DNA of 64,000 nt from Favolaschia claudopus (lineage: Eukaryota; Basidiomycota; Agaricomycetes; Agaricales; Mycenaceae): positions 1,240,001-1,304,000 of the forward strand of contig JAWWNJ010000012.1 of the NCBI GenBank assembly GCA_037176885.1, read 5' to 3'. Position 1 is the stretch's first letter. Every line of letters starts with the position of its first letter. Made by a program: the position numbers and the translations under genes. Below, in pieces: positions 32,544 through 44,830 of the stretch. The notes below the pieces were generated by a model that saw only the letters and a program-made list of their open reading frames with translations, did no database searches and was not told the DNA's origin.

Positions 32544-33509
32544 TCACTGGGTCCTGCGACTCGTATCGACCGCAACAAGCTGTCCACCAGCAGTCGTCAC
32601 GTACAAAGTCTTCGTCTTATCCCCTCCAAGCCCTTCCCGCGCAAACGCCCCCGACGTCGGCCCAACAAGAACAGGTCCACCTGCCGGTTTTCCCGCCGCA
32701 GTCTCCTGTACCCACGCTCCATTTGCCGCACAATGAAAGAGCTGAAGCGCTCCACTGCTCATCGCCACCCACACCCGCCCCTCGTCGTCGATCGCAAAAT
32801 CATCGAACTCCGCGACGCCGATCTCGCCGAACTTCGACAAGTCACCGACTTTCTCGATGGTGCCGCCGTGGAGGGGCATGCGGTAGAGAGCGCCTCGGGC
32901 GGAGTTGGTGAAGTATAGGAAGTTGTTGTGGACGTGTAGGCCGTTGATGCCGAGGGGCGGGGGAGGACCTGTCGGTGTCATAAGGACGTCCTGGAATTTT
33001 CTGCGTAGTACGCCGCTGCGCATGTTAATCTCGTATACTCCGCCTGGCGACGAGTCTGCGGCGAGTACGATGTCGGGGCTGCCTGGGACAGCGGTGAGGC
33101 CGTTTATGACGACCGGTGTTGTCGCAGGAAAGTGGGCGGCTGCGCGGAATCTGGGGACGCCAGAGGTGAAGTCGATGCTCCAGATGACAACGGAGCCCGG
33201 CTCTTCGGACTGCGTTTCGAAGTTGATTGTGGAGGCGGCGATGGCGTAGACATCGGGACGATATTCCGCTATGCCAGTGAGTCCGGTGGCGTTAGGGAAT
33301 GTGAAAACCTCGTTGAAGGTGGAGTTGGTGATCGTTGGGTCAAAGGTATGGAGAGTAGGGGAAAGGACAGAGGTGAGGAGTAGTTTAGAGTTTGGTCGGA
33401 CGGCGATGTTTTCGATGAAGAGACCGGTGGGTGACTGGTAAAGGAGTTTTGTGGGGAATATGGCCACGGCGGTTGAAATGAAAGTGAGGAGAAAGGTGGG
33501 GATCCGCAT
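32544..33509 (-). CDS. Secreted SMP-30/gluconolactonase-like beta-propeller
   Basis: Secreted protein of 321 residues in one exon. MRIPTFLLTFISTAVA is a signal peptide with cleavage likely after AVA. The rest reads as a six-bladed propeller: FIENIAVRPNSKLLLTS, ATGLTGIAEYRPDVYAIA, VVINGLTAVPGSPDIVLAAD, LGINGLHVHNNFLYFTNSA, and FDDFAIDDEGRVWVAMS. The repeated N-G-L and D-D-F-A-I-D-D phrases are usual for the SMP-30/NHL-type fold, where acidic loop residues bind a metal in lactonases. The substrate cannot be read from sequence. A TATA-like site lies 45 bp before the ATG. Next to it on the other strand is a secreted alpha-fucosidase. Confidence 0.8.
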   Translation of the reverse strand: MRIPTFLLTFISTAVAIFPTKLLYQSPTGLFIENIAVRPNSKLLLTSVLSPTLHTFDPTITNSTFNEVFTFPNATGLTGIAEYRPDVYAIAASTINFETQSEEPGSVVIWSIDFTSGVPRFRAAAHFPATTPVVINGLTAVPGSPDIVLAADSSPGGVYEINMRSGVLRRKFQDVLMTPTGPPPPLGINGLHVHNNFLYFTNSARGALYRMPLHGGTIEKVGDLSKFGEIGVAEFDDFAIDDEGRVWVAMSSGALQLFHCAANGAWVQETAAGKPAGGPVLVGPTSGAFAREGLGGDKTKTLYVTTAGGQLVAVDTSRRTQ

Positions 33510-33553
33510 TTTTGATTCTTTGGAAGTGGTTCAATGACTCGGCGGTCGTCGAA

Positions 33554-33559
33554 TTTATA
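33554..33559 (-). promoter_or_regulatory. TATA-like box of the SMP-30-like gene
   Basis: TATAAA on the minus strand, 45 bp before the start codon at 33509. Spacing suits a short leader. Confidence 0.35.
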
Positions 33560-33869
33560 CGGCTGCAGATTTCACAGCATGTTCGGCCGGAAACGACCTC
33601 GCCAATTTCTAATCATGATTTACAGTTGAGTCTTCACTTCGCAATATTATTTCATGTTGCCTCTACGAGTCTTGTCCACATCTGACTCGGACGGCGGTAA
33701 AAAACTTTACAGATTATTAGCACCGTTTACAATCTCTCTAACAGCGACTGAACGCAGGAGAGCCTGCACTGTCCGATAAATACTCGCAACAAGAACATTT
33801 CAACTTCCCACGACTTGGGATTTTGCGCTACGGATAAACGGCGTGTCCCGTTTCGGAGTGCATTGATTG

Positions 33870-34095
33870 GTGTGAATCGAGGTTAGGGTTAGCGATGTGT
33901 TGAAGCCAAAAAAGAACGGCCCACGCAGCCGAATGGCTATCGTAGGACAGGGAAAAAATTGAATGGTGGACGCACCGAAGCGCGCGCCCAAGCCGCACAT
34001 GCACTCGAGGAATTCGCCGTGCTATGGAGTGTGTGTGCAGTCCATGAGCCCAGATTGTGAAGGGGCTCATGCCATCAAGGTAAGTGAAGTTCTGT
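33870..34095 (+). repeat. Dispersed repeat with TTAGGG-like core, copy 3 (diverged)
   Basis: Shares order and words with the copies at 28475 and 44831: gaggttagggttagcg, a polyA then gcccac-agccga-tggc stretch, gacaggga, a caagccgca stretch, and aaggggc..tg.gccatcaaggtaag at the end. It is only about 225 bp and clearly older. Confidence 0.55.
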
Positions 34096-34492
34096 ACGCA
34101 TAGCACCAGCTTTTGTATCTTAGAAATTGTGCACGGACCATCTTGTATGTACTGACAGATTGCGCACGGACCATTGAACGCGTTGTTTGCCTGAGTTTGT
34201 TGGTCAGCTGATATTTGCACCGCTTTCAAGGTCCTGAGCACTTCCACCAACTTGAACATTTTCAACAATTTCGAAAGCTATACACCCATGCCACGACGTG
34301 CTAGTACACACAAGCAAGAATACAGCAGCGCTAGCCGCTGACGAGCCCCATGACTTTTGCATGACCCTCGACACAGTGCACCTCACGGCCCGCTCGGTAC
34401 AGAAACTCTGCATGAAAACTCCACTTTGGATCGTCAACACAACGGCAGTGAACAGAAGCTAGCCACAGCGCATCAAATCGACAGTCTTCGAC

Positions 34493-37400
34493 ATGAAAGC
34501 AGGCTTGGGTTGCTGGCTCTTGCTTTCGATCGTTTTCGTAGCAGCATCCGAATATTCCTCAATTTCACTCCCTCTTTCAATCTCATTCGACAACCAAGCG
34601 GCATCCATCGATGGCTCTGCCGATTTCGATGGGTATGGTGCTAGTTTCGACAGTCAATTCTTACCTCCTGGGCCCTGGGTGTACGACGGAATCACGGTAC
34701 GCGACAAAGAGGTTTATACGCGGGTATCGGCTGATTTGTTGTCACAGTACGATTTCCCGCAGAATTGGGGCCAAGAGAACGACAATATTATTGCAAATGG
34801 ACAAATTCTTCCACTGGAGAATCCGACATACGTCCACGAATTACACATGGTGTACTCGGGAGATGCATCTGGAAGTGAGGCATCTGTACGTTTTCTTGAC
34901 GCTCACACAATTTACGATTGATATGTAGGTGCCCATGAATTCGTCGCTAACTTCGTGCTGAACTTTGCCGACAATACTACGCAGCAGCTCCAGCGTTTGG
35001 CCATTCTCTCCGCTGTCGAAGCATCAATGCTCATAGATTCCCATAGTCTACGCCAAGAACTGGTGGCGCTGGCCAATTCTCAATTGGGGTGTCATCCGCA
35101 CGTACGCTGTTCCCCTTTTCTCTTCTTCAAAGGCATTCAACCCTTCCCTCAGTCCCTACAGCTTCGTATCCAACGGGACACAGAAAAACTTCAATCAAAG
35201 TCAGATTTACCAATGGTCAACGGCAATACCATCCGAGCAACCGCTCACCAGCATCACCCTCCCACCGCTCAGCACTTCGCATCGGCTGCACCTCTTCGCA
35301 ATGTCGATAACGCCCTCCGCCCCATCAGCCGTTAAGAAAGCAGCCCTAGCGGTGCGGCGCACGCGTTTCACGACTCGGTGGGACACGGTCGATGGCGTGC
35401 GGGCACAGGCCGTGCAAGTGACGCTCGCCAATATGCTTCCTTCCACCGCATCATCTCTTTTAATCGAGAACGCTAGTGCCAGCTCCCTCTCCATCATCTC
35501 CCCGCACACCGTCGAAATCGTCAGCCCCGGCTTCAAGACAGTCAAACGGGGGCTGGTGAATAGACTCGTACCGGGCGATCAGGCGCGCGTGGATGTATTC
35601 GTCCTGAACGAAGCCTGTATGGTAAACGAGAGTGCGACTACCGCGACTGTGGTAGTACGCGATGCGCGGGGACGTGTCGTTTTGAGCTCGGGAGGCTGGG
35701 CAGTGACGCCGCTCGTGGAGAAGTGGACGCCGGAGAAGGAGGTGCTGGAGAGGCATGAGACACCGACTTGGGTGAGCAATGCTTGTCTTCCTCGCATGAT
35801 GACCGGAGGCTCACGATCTCATGCGCAGTGGAACGGCGCGAAGTTTGGCATATTGTGTGTTTTCCCCGCTGTGCTTTGGCTGAGTCCTGATGCCGGACTC
35901 TCTATTTAGCATCCACTGGGGTGTATACAGTGTCCCTGCATGGGTACGTTTTCTCTCTCTCATCTTCACCATACTTACTGACCCCTCGCACCAGGGCCCA
36001 CCCAAAATGTACGCCGAATGGTACGACTGGTACCTCCGCAACCCCGCCAACGCAAGTGGCCCAACGTGGCAGCACCACCTCGACACCTACGGTCCGAAGG
36101 TCTCGTACGAGGACTTCATAGCGAATTTCACTGCCAGCAAGTTCGATGCAGGGGAGTGGGTGAGTCTGTTTGAGAAGGCGGGGGCGAGGTACTTCGTTGC
36201 TGTCACTGTATGTGTTGCTTTCCTTCTTTCTTTCTTTTCGCCGTTGGGATGAGAGGAAGCGCTGATTGATTGTTTGGTGTAAATGCAGAAACACCACGAC
36301 GGGTTTGCGCTCTTTGATGCGGGGAATACGACGAATCGGAGTAGCCTCAATTACGGGCCGAAGCGCGATCTTATAAAGGAGCTGCTGGAGACTGCGAAGC
36401 AGCAGGCGCCGAGTATGCACCGGGGGACGTATTATTCGTTACCCGAATGGTACTTCCTTTTCTCTCCTTTTCTCGACGAAGACCTCGACTTATGGAGGCT
36501 CTCAGGTTTAACGCGGATTATGCGAAGTACGGCTTCGGACAGTGGCCTGGAGGCGCCGCGCGGGATGCGTTCAACTCATCCCTGACGCAGCCGTACACAG
36601 GTGCATTCGCACTTACAGACTACATCGACGACTTGCAGCTTCCGCAGATGCTCAAGCTCGCTATGGAGTATGATACGGAGATCATGGTAAGCTCTCCTTT
36701 CTTTCTGCAAGTACGTTCTGATTCAATATGTACGGGCTACAGTGGTGCGACATCGGAGGACCAAATCGGACGCTCGACTTTGCGGCTCAGTTCTACACTC
36801 ACGCAGAGACAGGGGAGGCAGGTGACAATGAACAACCGTAACTCACTTTCTCCCTCTTCCTCTCTCATCACTCGTTCACTCACTCCCAACCTTTCGACAG
36901 GATGCGGCAACGTCCCAGACTTCGAAACGCCTGAATACGCGACGTTTGGGTCCATCCAGCCAACGAGCTGGGAGTCCTCGGAAGGTATGGATCCGTTCTC
37001 GTACGGGCTCAATGCCGCGACGAATGCGAGCGAGTATAAGAATGGCACCACCATCGTGCAGACCCTCGTCGATATCGTGTCGAAGAATGGTAATTTGTGA
37101 GTCATGGAACCGTTCTTGCTTGTGTCCCTCCGTAACGCCATGCTGACTGACACGAAGTCTGCTCGATATCGGACCGACTGCGGAAGGCGAGATCATCGAG
37201 CCTATGAAGCAAGGGCTGCTCGACACCGGCGCCTGGCTGGAGTATTCCGGGCGGTGTATCTACAATACGGTGTGACCTTCGATATACCTTGTCTAGATTC
37301 GCGGGTACTTACTCATACGGATGCGGCAGATGTACTGGTTCCCCGGCTCTCAGGACGCTAACCCGCCCGCCAACGCACCTGCAGTGCGATTCACCACCAC

Positions 37401-37644
37401 ACCAACGACATTTTGCATCATCGCCTTTGCGCAGCCGCAGAATGGGCAACTCGTTGTCAATAAACGGGTGCCCCTGCTTCCGGGGGACACATTGCGGCTG
37501 TTGACGGCGAAGGGTGCGGTCGGGGTGCCGTGGACAATCGATGTTGGGACGGGCCAGCTTACGGTGAATATCCCGGAAGCGGCGATGGCGGATGGACGGT
37601 TTGCTTGGGCGTTGGAGGGGCAGTATCAAATCGGCTCCGTGTGA
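34493..37644 (+). CDS. Secreted alpha-L-fucosidase, GH29
   Basis: Retaining alpha-L-fucosidase acting outside the cell. MKAGLGCWLLLSIVFVAAS is a signal peptide. A long N-terminal beta-rich region (ENPTYVHELHMVYSGDA; FVLNFADNTTQQL) precedes the barrel. The barrel shows KFGIF|IHWGVYSVPAWG, MYAEWYDWYLRN, YFVAVT|KHHDGFALF, then EIM|WCDIGG, whose Asp is the expected nucleophile, and NGNF|LLDIGPTAEGEI. The C-terminal beta domain ends EGQYQIGSV with TGA at 37642-37644. At least ten introns of about 50-70 bp are needed; for example IHWG is only read across an intron near 35855-35909. No break was found. With the GH3 gene downstream and the propeller upstream it forms a small group of secreted carbohydrate-related genes. 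Confidence 0.9.
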
Positions 37645-37911
37645 GGTATGCGTGTCTATCGTTCAATTTAGTGATGGCTGAATGCTAATTCTCACTATGA
37701 GAAGCTAGATAAAAAACAAAGATATGGATTAAGAAATATGTACGATGGGTATATAACAATACAAATGGATTATAATCAGTGTATGGCTGCCCCTCCTGCT
37801 GTCTCAGATGTCGGTTCTGCGAAGCGCAATTCTGCAAGGCATCGAATTCGTGAGACGGATTTCGAGGCAGGGCAAGCAAGGTCACCAGGTATGCACTCCC
37901 CTCGAGTCAAC

Positions 37912-38262
37912 CTAGAATGCCTCGGCCTCGCCAACGCCATCTCTGGACGGAGCAGGAGCAGCAGGAACCTCGATCGAGGTGACACTGCTACGTTTTCTGC
38001 GGGGGAGGTTGGCCATGGTGGGCCCAAGCTCGCCCTTAGGTTCGACGGCGGCTTCGGGTGTTGTTTTGTGCAAAGGTGCGAACGAAATGAATAGAGTGAA
38101 GCCGCAGCGTTCCCGAAGGGAACCGGCTCTGTTCTTTCGATTACCAGCCACGGCGGACGTAGGGGTCGATGGCGTGTCGCAGATAGAGATCGAGGTCGAG
38201 GACATGTTATGGTGCTGTGAACTGGGATTGGAGTTGGATGGGGAAGGTGACTGCTTTTTCAA
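37912..38262 (-). CDS. Small Ser/Pro-rich hypothetical protein
   Basis: About 97-116 residues, depending on start (38262, MKKQSPSPSNSNPSS, or 38205, MSSTSISICDTPSTPTSA). It is low-complexity at the N-terminus, then basic (NLPRRKRSSVTSIEVPAAP) and ends GVGEAEAF. Such short disordered proteins are common in agaricomycetes; I cannot assign a role. A hidden intron in the middle is possible. Confidence 0.45.
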   Translation of the reverse strand: MKKQSPSPSNSNPSSQHHNMSSTSISICDTPSTPTSAVAGNRKNRAGSLRERCGFTLFISFAPLHKTTPEAAVEPKGELGPTMANLPRRKRSSVTSIEVPAAPAPSRDGVGEAEAF

Positions 38263-38867
38263 GGTATAGCAAGCAGTCTTGAGGAAAACGGATGTTTGCT
38301 TCTCGTTGAGCTTGTCCGAATGCTTGCTTCAGTGCATTTTATATGGCGAGGAGAAAAGTGGTCTGAGACTTTGACATCCGCTGTTGTGTCTTGCTCACAG
38401 CTTTTCTGACCTTGATTCCCGCGTCTCAGCGGAAACATCCATGGTCCCTATGAGAAGTCTGACTATGAAGTAATTAGGTTGCATCATTCTCAAAATGTTA
38501 TTGAGAAAGCCAGGCTCAGAGCTCTCAAACAGTCAAACTGTTTTTGAAGACGTATATCATTCATTGACGAGTGAGCGGCGCCGATCATGTCCTTTGAGGG
38601 CTCTACGGACCCTCGTTCATGTCCACGAATCACCAAATTGTGCATCGGCGTCGAAGGCCAAGAGAAAAGTCGAAGAATGCCGCTTAAGGGAAAGAAATTT
38701 CTCGGGACAAGAGGTGCTCTGGGGAGTACTTACTGGTCCGAGAACATTCACGCACGTCTAACCAGCTTGTTTTCTAGGTAGTTTCACATAACTAGGTAAG
38801 ATCAAATCTACGAACGCCACCGCAGACTGGGTTTCTTCTGGTGAAACTAGACGTCAACGGCTTGGCT
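38263..38867. other. Intergenic
   Basis: I see no gene or repeat. It should hold the promoter of the small Ser/Pro-rich protein on the minus strand. Confidence 0.3.
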
Positions 38868-39533
38868 TCAAGTTGGATTGGACTCAAAAGTCTCTCTAGC
38901 GGCTCGTTGGCGCTCGCAATTGGAGAAGACATACTCTATTACTCCTCTCAAGCGCTCCGCCCCCTCACTAGTCGTGATATCGAGATTCCACATCGTCTGT
39001 GGCGCGATGTCTGCTTGAGGGTCGAAGGGTGGTCGAGGGGGAAAGATAGGTTCATCTCCCGTTTTCGTGTAGAACACCATATACCTCCCGAATGCCGCAA
39101 TTCCATGAATTACGGGAAGCGTGCCACCCTCGTCGTGCATCTTCTCCATGCCGGCTCTGACTTCGTAATCCACTTGCGCTCGCAAATATGGAGACGAAAG
39201 CTTGAATTCCGACTCGTACTGAATGATGAGCCGGACGAAGCAATGTTCGCAAGTGGAAGGTGGAAAATATTCTTTGATTTTCCAGCGTTTCCAATATCCT
39301 GCGGATTCCATAGTAGGCGGGGCAAAGTAACGCTCTTCGGTGATGTGAAAACTGAGCTTCTCGGTTTCATGGTGGAATAAGTGCATCAGCAATTCGCTCC
39401 AGGCACGAAATGTTTCATCGTAGCTCCCAAAGCCTTTGTTGACCATGCCTTCCTTGAATTGGGACATTAACATTTTTCGTTCAAAGGGGTGAGAAGAGAT
39501 GGGCATTATTAGTGCTAAGATGGCAACAGTCAT
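38868..39533 (-). CDS. Hypothetical protein, 221 residues
   Basis: A single intact frame with natural composition but no family I recognise. It reads FKEGMVNKGFGSYDETFRAW, then HITEERYFAPPTMESAGYW and FGRYMVFYTKTGDEPIF, and ends with a helical RLRGVIEYVFSNCERQRAA. No signal peptide or membrane span is evident. A 5' exon may be missing, since MTVAILALIMPISSH could be an intron-exon artefact. It sits between the fucosidase and the beta-glucosidase. Confidence 0.5.
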   Translation of the reverse strand: MTVAILALIMPISSHPFERKMLMSQFKEGMVNKGFGSYDETFRAWSELLMHLFHHETEKLSFHITEERYFAPPTMESAGYWKRWKIKEYFPPSTCEHCFVRLIIQYESEFKLSSPYLRAQVDYEVRAGMEKMHDEGGTLPVIHGIAAFGRYMVFYTKTGDEPIFPPRPPFDPQADIAPQTMWNLDITTSEGAERLRGVIEYVFSNCERQRAARETFESNPT

Positions 39534-39831
39534 TCAGCTAAATTGCGGCCTCTTGAGCCAGCCCGCGACGCACCGCCAACGTTCAAGATTCTTGTTGAAT
39601 TATAATACGACAGTCGGTGGCAAGGAGCAGTATTTGCACTTGTTAGGCGGATGGCGGGGTCACGTCAATTCGGCAACAAGAAACTGGGACGGTACAGCCA
39701 AGAGAAGCGAGAGCAACCGCCAAAGCAGACAAGGCATTCGAAGAAATAATGATACATCCGCAAAACAAAGCACCCAAAGAACCAAAAGAAAAAATTCGAG
39801 ACGAGAAAGAAATCGAAAATCCGTCGTCCAT
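39534..39831. other. Short intergenic stretch, A-rich
   Basis: About 300 bp with an A/G-rich stretch near 39775-39820 on the plus strand, likely the 3' flank of the GH3 gene. No gene seen. Confidence 0.3.
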
Positions 39832-42796
39832 TCAAAAAGTTCCCGTCAGCCTCACATCGTTAATCGACGCGCCGACCGTCACCGTAAACGTCCCCGCAGG
39901 CCTCACCCAAGACTGACTCTTCACATCCCACGTGCTGTAAGAGGGTGCACCAGTGAATATACGAAAAAAAAATCGACGAGAAGAGAAAAACGCACCTGAT
40001 CTCCCTCGCATTCAAATTCATCGTCACACCCGCACTCGCGCCCACGCCCAGCTTGACCTCATCGAACCCCCTCAACACGCGTTTCGGCTCCCCAGCACTA
40101 GCAGGGAACGCAAGGTACATCTGCGGGATCTCCGTCCCCGCGACCGCGCCTGAATTCTTGACAGTGAAGGTCACCACGACGCTGGAGCTCGCACCGGAGC
40201 CTGATGCCGAGATCTTAAGGTTCGAGTACGCGAAGATGGAGTACGATAACCCGAAGCCGAATGGATAGTGCGGCGTTATGCCCTTGGCGTCCATGTACCT
40301 ATAGTCGATGAGGAGCTGCTCGGTATAGTTGACCTGAAGAACGCAGTTCTGCATTAGCCGTGTATCGTGTCGGATGACCGCGATCGACATACCACTGGGA
40401 ATCCCAGACTGTTATACACAATCGACGTTCCATACGAAGCTTCGCTCTATTGCCCAAGATGTCAGAAGAGATTCCAGCAGCGAGACAGCTTCAGCTACTC
40501 ACCTCATCGATCGAAAACGGCAACCTCCCGCTCGGATTCACCGCGCCATACAACACATCCACAATCGACGGACCCGTCTGCTCTCCAGGCGCACCAGCAT
40601 AGATGATACCAGTGACATTCGGATGCTGGCTCCACGACACCGAGACGGGGCCGACACTGTGGATGACCGCAATGGTGTTGCTGCATACTGCAGCGACTGC
40701 TTCGACCTGACACGCGTAATCGGTGATAGCACTTTATCAGACGCAAGAAAACTCACCAAACTCCCTCCTTTCCACCACAGCGCCAAGTCGTTCCGATCGC
40801 CCATGTTGCCCACGACGGTATCGTACCCTCCCAGTTCGCCGCTCATACTGTGCAGGCAAGGAAACCTAAGCATGGGCCGTTGCCACGGAGAAGCATTCGC
40901 ACTTACGCATTAACGAAGACAATAGCCACATCCTTCCCCTTCGCCGCTGCGGGTCCTGCGCTCAAGTCGTTCGAAAGCGAGGTAGCAATCGTCGCTCCGG
41001 TGCCGACAAAGTTCTGGATGGCGGTGATAGGTGGGACGATGTATTGGAGCGAATTAGAGCCAGACCCCCAACTGTATGGAAAGACTTTAGCAGGAAGAAA
41101 AGACGAAACAATGAAGCCCGAAGACGCACCCAACACTCATCGTCCCATCGTTACACTCATTCAGATCATTGCAACTCAAATTCGGCATCGCCGCATCTTG
41201 CCCCACCACCGCCATCGTCTTGATCCTCTCCTTCGCCAACGGCAACCCGCGAATTGTCGTCCCGCTCCCACCGTCGCTGCCATTCCCACTCCCTCCGCCA
41301 CCGGAAGTAGCAGTGGAAGTGCGATTGTTCTTCAACAACACCGCCGACGCGTCGGCAATTTCCCGCACCAACGCCGTATGCGCCGCGCTCCGGACGTCGA
41401 CGTGCAGATTCAGCGATCCCGACCCGTCAGAGTGCTGTGCATCGAAGCTGACGGCGGGGTATGATGGGTCGTCTTGCCCGAGGCGGTAGTATCCTGCCAA
41501 GACACGCGTGGCCATTTCGTCGATGCGCTGTATTGCGCATTTTCAGCTTCTGCCCCCGTCGACAAAGGACTGGACGGAACTGACCGCAGAGGAGACCCCG
41601 CTGTTGCTCTTGGCGAGATTCGTCCCGCCAGTGCCAAACACACCGCCGCCGATAACGATGTTGTTCCCCGGCTGCTCCATGTCGAGCCCCGCGTTGGCGT
41701 TGTCCGCGACGGAATCGTGCGTAGCGCCCCAGTCCGAGACGACGTAGCCTTCACTCAGCTCAAATCACTTCCACCACAATGACTTAGATGCAAGAGACAT
41801 TACCTCTGAACCCCGCCTTCCTAACCAACCCATTCGGACCCAGCAAACCCGCGTTATGGCACGAGGAGGTGCCGTTGAGCTGGTTGTACGCGCACATGAT
41901 GGAGGTGACGCCGGCCTCGATGGCGCGGATGAACGGGTAGAAATATAGTTCTTGCATCGTTCTGTCGTCGACGATGGCGCTGAGGCCGTAGCGCCAGTGT
42001 TCTTGGTTGTTTGCGACGAGGTGTTTGGCGCAGGCTGGGGAGAGATTGATATTGGATTGAGAGAATTCGGTGAAGCTGACCTTGAACACCGACGGATTGG
42101 ACGCCTATGATGGTGGAGTAGGCGGCTTCGCCGTTGAGGTAGGGGTCGGGGCCGAAGCTACAAGAATTTAGCCACAGGTGAGAATCACCGAGTCATTCAA
42201 TCATTCACCTCTCCCAGCCACGTCCTGCTTTGGGATTACGCATCTGTACAGACCAAGGTGAGCGAAGAACGCAACACGGAGAGAAAACGTACGATATCCA
42301 TTGCGGGTCCAAGGAACACGCTGATCGAAAACCTTCAGCGTCACCTCTGGCCTAATGCGTAACACTCACTGCACACCCTTGGCCTTGAACTCCTCCGCCA
42401 TAGCCTGCCCTCTCGCCTGCATGAGCCGTCGACTAAACGTCGAGGCGGCATTGATCCCCGAAGGGAACCCCGTCACATTCTTCACAAGGCGAATGCCAGC
42501 GGGCCCGTCCTGGAAGCATATCGCGGGGATACCAAGGCGCGGGATGGGTGTTGTGTTGCCGACGCAGCGGGAGTCGAATTGACCGACGCCAGAAAGGATG
42601 GAGGCTTTCTCGGAAAGAGTGAGGTTCGCGACGGTGGTGCTGGCGAGAGCGTAGGCAGCGTCCCAGGTGCCTGTAAGGAATTATTATAAGAGCTTGGATT
42701 GGATTGTTGGATGGAATTTGAAAGACACGACGCACGGAGAGTGAAGCCTTGGGCGAGCGTCGTTAGACTCAGGAGAAGGAGGGAAGAGGCGAGCAT
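39832..42796 (-). CDS. Secreted beta-glucosidase, GH3
   Basis: Family GH3 glycosidase, predicted to release terminal beta-glucose outside the cell. MLASSLLLLSLTTLAQGFTL is a signal peptide. The N-terminal barrel gives ANLTLSEKASILSGVGQFDS, AICFQDGPAGIRL, EAGVTSIMCAYNQLNGTSSC and GYVVSDWGATHDSVADNA, whose SDW Asp is the conserved nucleophile. The alpha/beta sandwich includes AVLLKNNRT, IAVIHSVGPVSVSW and HPNVTGIIYAGAPGEQTGPS. The C-terminal FnIII-like part has PHYPFGFGLSYSIF and GTEIPQMYLAFP, and a final short exon ends DVRLTGTF. Introns are many and small, and a Gly/Ser-rich loop (GGGGSGNGSDGGSGT) sits in the sandwich. Start 42794-42796, stop 39832-39834. Not every splice was traced. Confidence 0.88.
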
Positions 42797-44106
42797 GGCA
42801 TGGGCGATGGTCCGAGAGCGCAGCGGAGATTTATGACGGACGTTCGTCCGACCATGGTCCGACCAGACGCGCGCTGCGTATCAGACTGATCTGTTCGCTT
42901 AGAAGTCGTTGATGCCAAAGTTCCCAAGCATTTTCTAATTCTTCAAGGGCATTCGAGTCTTTCGAGTTATATGATAATCAGGAGGCAGCCAGAGTCTCTC
43001 ATGGACTTTTTGAAGGTGGCGTAGTGCGAAACCTTCTTGCGGTGGAAGAATCTTGAGACTTGCACTCGTCGACACACTACGAAAGGAATTAATCGGCCGC
43101 CACATCAGGAAATTCAGACCCGTGACCGTGCCTTATCGACATTTGCTTCCGTTGCAGTGTTGCCTGGCTTGGAAGTTGGAACTTGGCGACTTGCTTTTGG
43201 ACTTTGACGCTCCTGAGTTGAATCGCCTGATTTTTTCGAACGACGAATTTCGATATCCGAGAAATCGTTTTCCCGGATTTAATTTATATCCATTGAGCGC
43301 ATTCGATCCATGGCGACTCGGAGGCGCAGAAGCCGCTCGTATGTAACAGACACCGGCAAAACAGCTTGAAGATGAGCTTGAATTACCGGATCCAAGTCAC
43401 CGCATAGGCTCTAACTGAGTTAACGACTCGAGTAACTGTAAGAAATCAATTCGGGTCACGTATTGGCGCTAGATGCCACGATTTCATGCCTTTTTGGCTT
43501 GCTATGGGCAGAACACCTTTGAATATTTTTCAAAACAGAGTCGGTACTCGGTGCCAAGTGAAAGGTCAAGAACATGCGTCTGTCAAGATTCTGGAAAAAA
43601 CGCTCAATGAATCGTTGCAAGCACACACCTTGATCGCGTTTCAAATGCCCGGCGTTCAATCCTCCCTGTTGCGCCGACGCTCTCGTGCGAGACGTGCTAC
43701 TGGAATGATAACGATTTTGGGAGTGTTGGGACGTGTAAAGATTTGGTACGCAGTCAATGTGCCCGTTATCTGGACAATCACTTGAATTCTGACCACGAAA
43801 AGTTTTGAATAGCTTCCACGTCCACTGTCTCAGGGTTTGCTCGTACGCTACAGCGATCAAGCAGAGGGGGTGCACGAATTCCTTACATTCATCCAACGTT
43901 CGCTTGGGAAACGGGGCACCGCAAAAGATAAACCCGCCATGGTGGAGGGAGGGGGAGGTAAGCGCGTGGGAAATTGATTTGACGTCAGTGATTGGCGGCT
44001 GCCAAGTCCAAATGCTACCCCATAATTTAGCCAATGTCTTCTATCATTCTTCTGTACAATTTTACAGTAAGTATTACTACAAGTACGAGACGACTCTGTC
44101 TGCGAT
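42797..44106. other. Intergenic, no supported gene
   Basis: Open frames exist on both strands (for example 43053-43346 plus, 43456-44034 minus), but I recognise no domain, composition is uneven and they overlap. The left edge holds the GH3 promoter. Confidence 0.3.
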
Positions 44107-44469
44107 TCACTCTGAATCTTCCGACGCGGCACTCTCGCGTCCTATAATATTTTTCTCATAAATCGCAGAGGTCTTCCCGGTGTTGGCATTCTCGATCTGC
44201 AGCACATTCGTTGTCTGCTTGGAAAACTCCAAATAGTCAACACACCTCGTATCTCGGGTCCTCCTCGCTGGCATTAACGTGGCGATCGGCTTGAACGCCG
44301 GGCTCAGTGAGAACATCGAGGATGGTCCCGACAGACTCGGGAGTGTTTGAGTCAGGACCTAAATCAAAAAGCTGGTGAGCATCGATGGTTGGGTGATAAT
44401 GGATAAATCTTACGCACCTCCAATGGGTTTGTAGCGGACAGTCTCGCCTTTGCTGAATTGAGGAGCCAT
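44107..44469 (-). CDS. Small Tudor-type protein (hypervirulence-associated protein domain)
   Basis: Three exons give about 84 residues: MAPQFSKGETVRYKPIG|G, then PDSNTPESVGTILDVLTEPG and NASEEDPRYE, then IENANTGKTSAIYEKNII and an acidic end. This is the compact Tudor-like beta-barrel named after hypervirulence-associated proteins (PF11160-type); fungi and bacteria use it widely as a small stress-linked protein of unclear function. The name does not imply virulence here. Introns use GT-AG at about 44359-44417 and near 44200-44250. Start ATG at 44467-44469, stop at 44107. Confidence 0.8.
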
Positions 44470-44830
44470 TTTTTTTGTGCAGTGAACGGGGTGACGAGAA
44501 ATGCAGGGGGAGTAGTTGTGTTCAATGGTGTTCGATATGAATTGGGGAGCGTAGTTATACCGTCCACCAAGAGACATTACCGCGTAAAGTCGTCATTCAA
44601 TGTCTCTTTTCGCCAGAATTTTCCGCCTTCCGCAGAATTTGCGGAATTCCGGTTCAGACAATTGATTCCCGCCGAGTTGATTCAGAGGTTAGGCGGACAG
44701 ACACAGAGAGAGAGCGGAGAATGGGCTGAAATTTCTCCGTGGATATCTCCAATACGGCAAGAACTTCAAACTTGCTAAGTTAAGGAAGCCTCTTTGCACT
44801 TGTCGTGTTCGAGATTTTGTCGATTTGCCA
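44470..44830. other. Intergenic
   Basis: Upstream region of the Tudor-type gene. No other gene is seen. Confidence 0.3.

Noticed and set aside
43456..44034. 192-residue minus-strand open frame
   Set aside because: Uneven composition, no domain, overlaps another frame on the plus strand and has no splice or promoter support.
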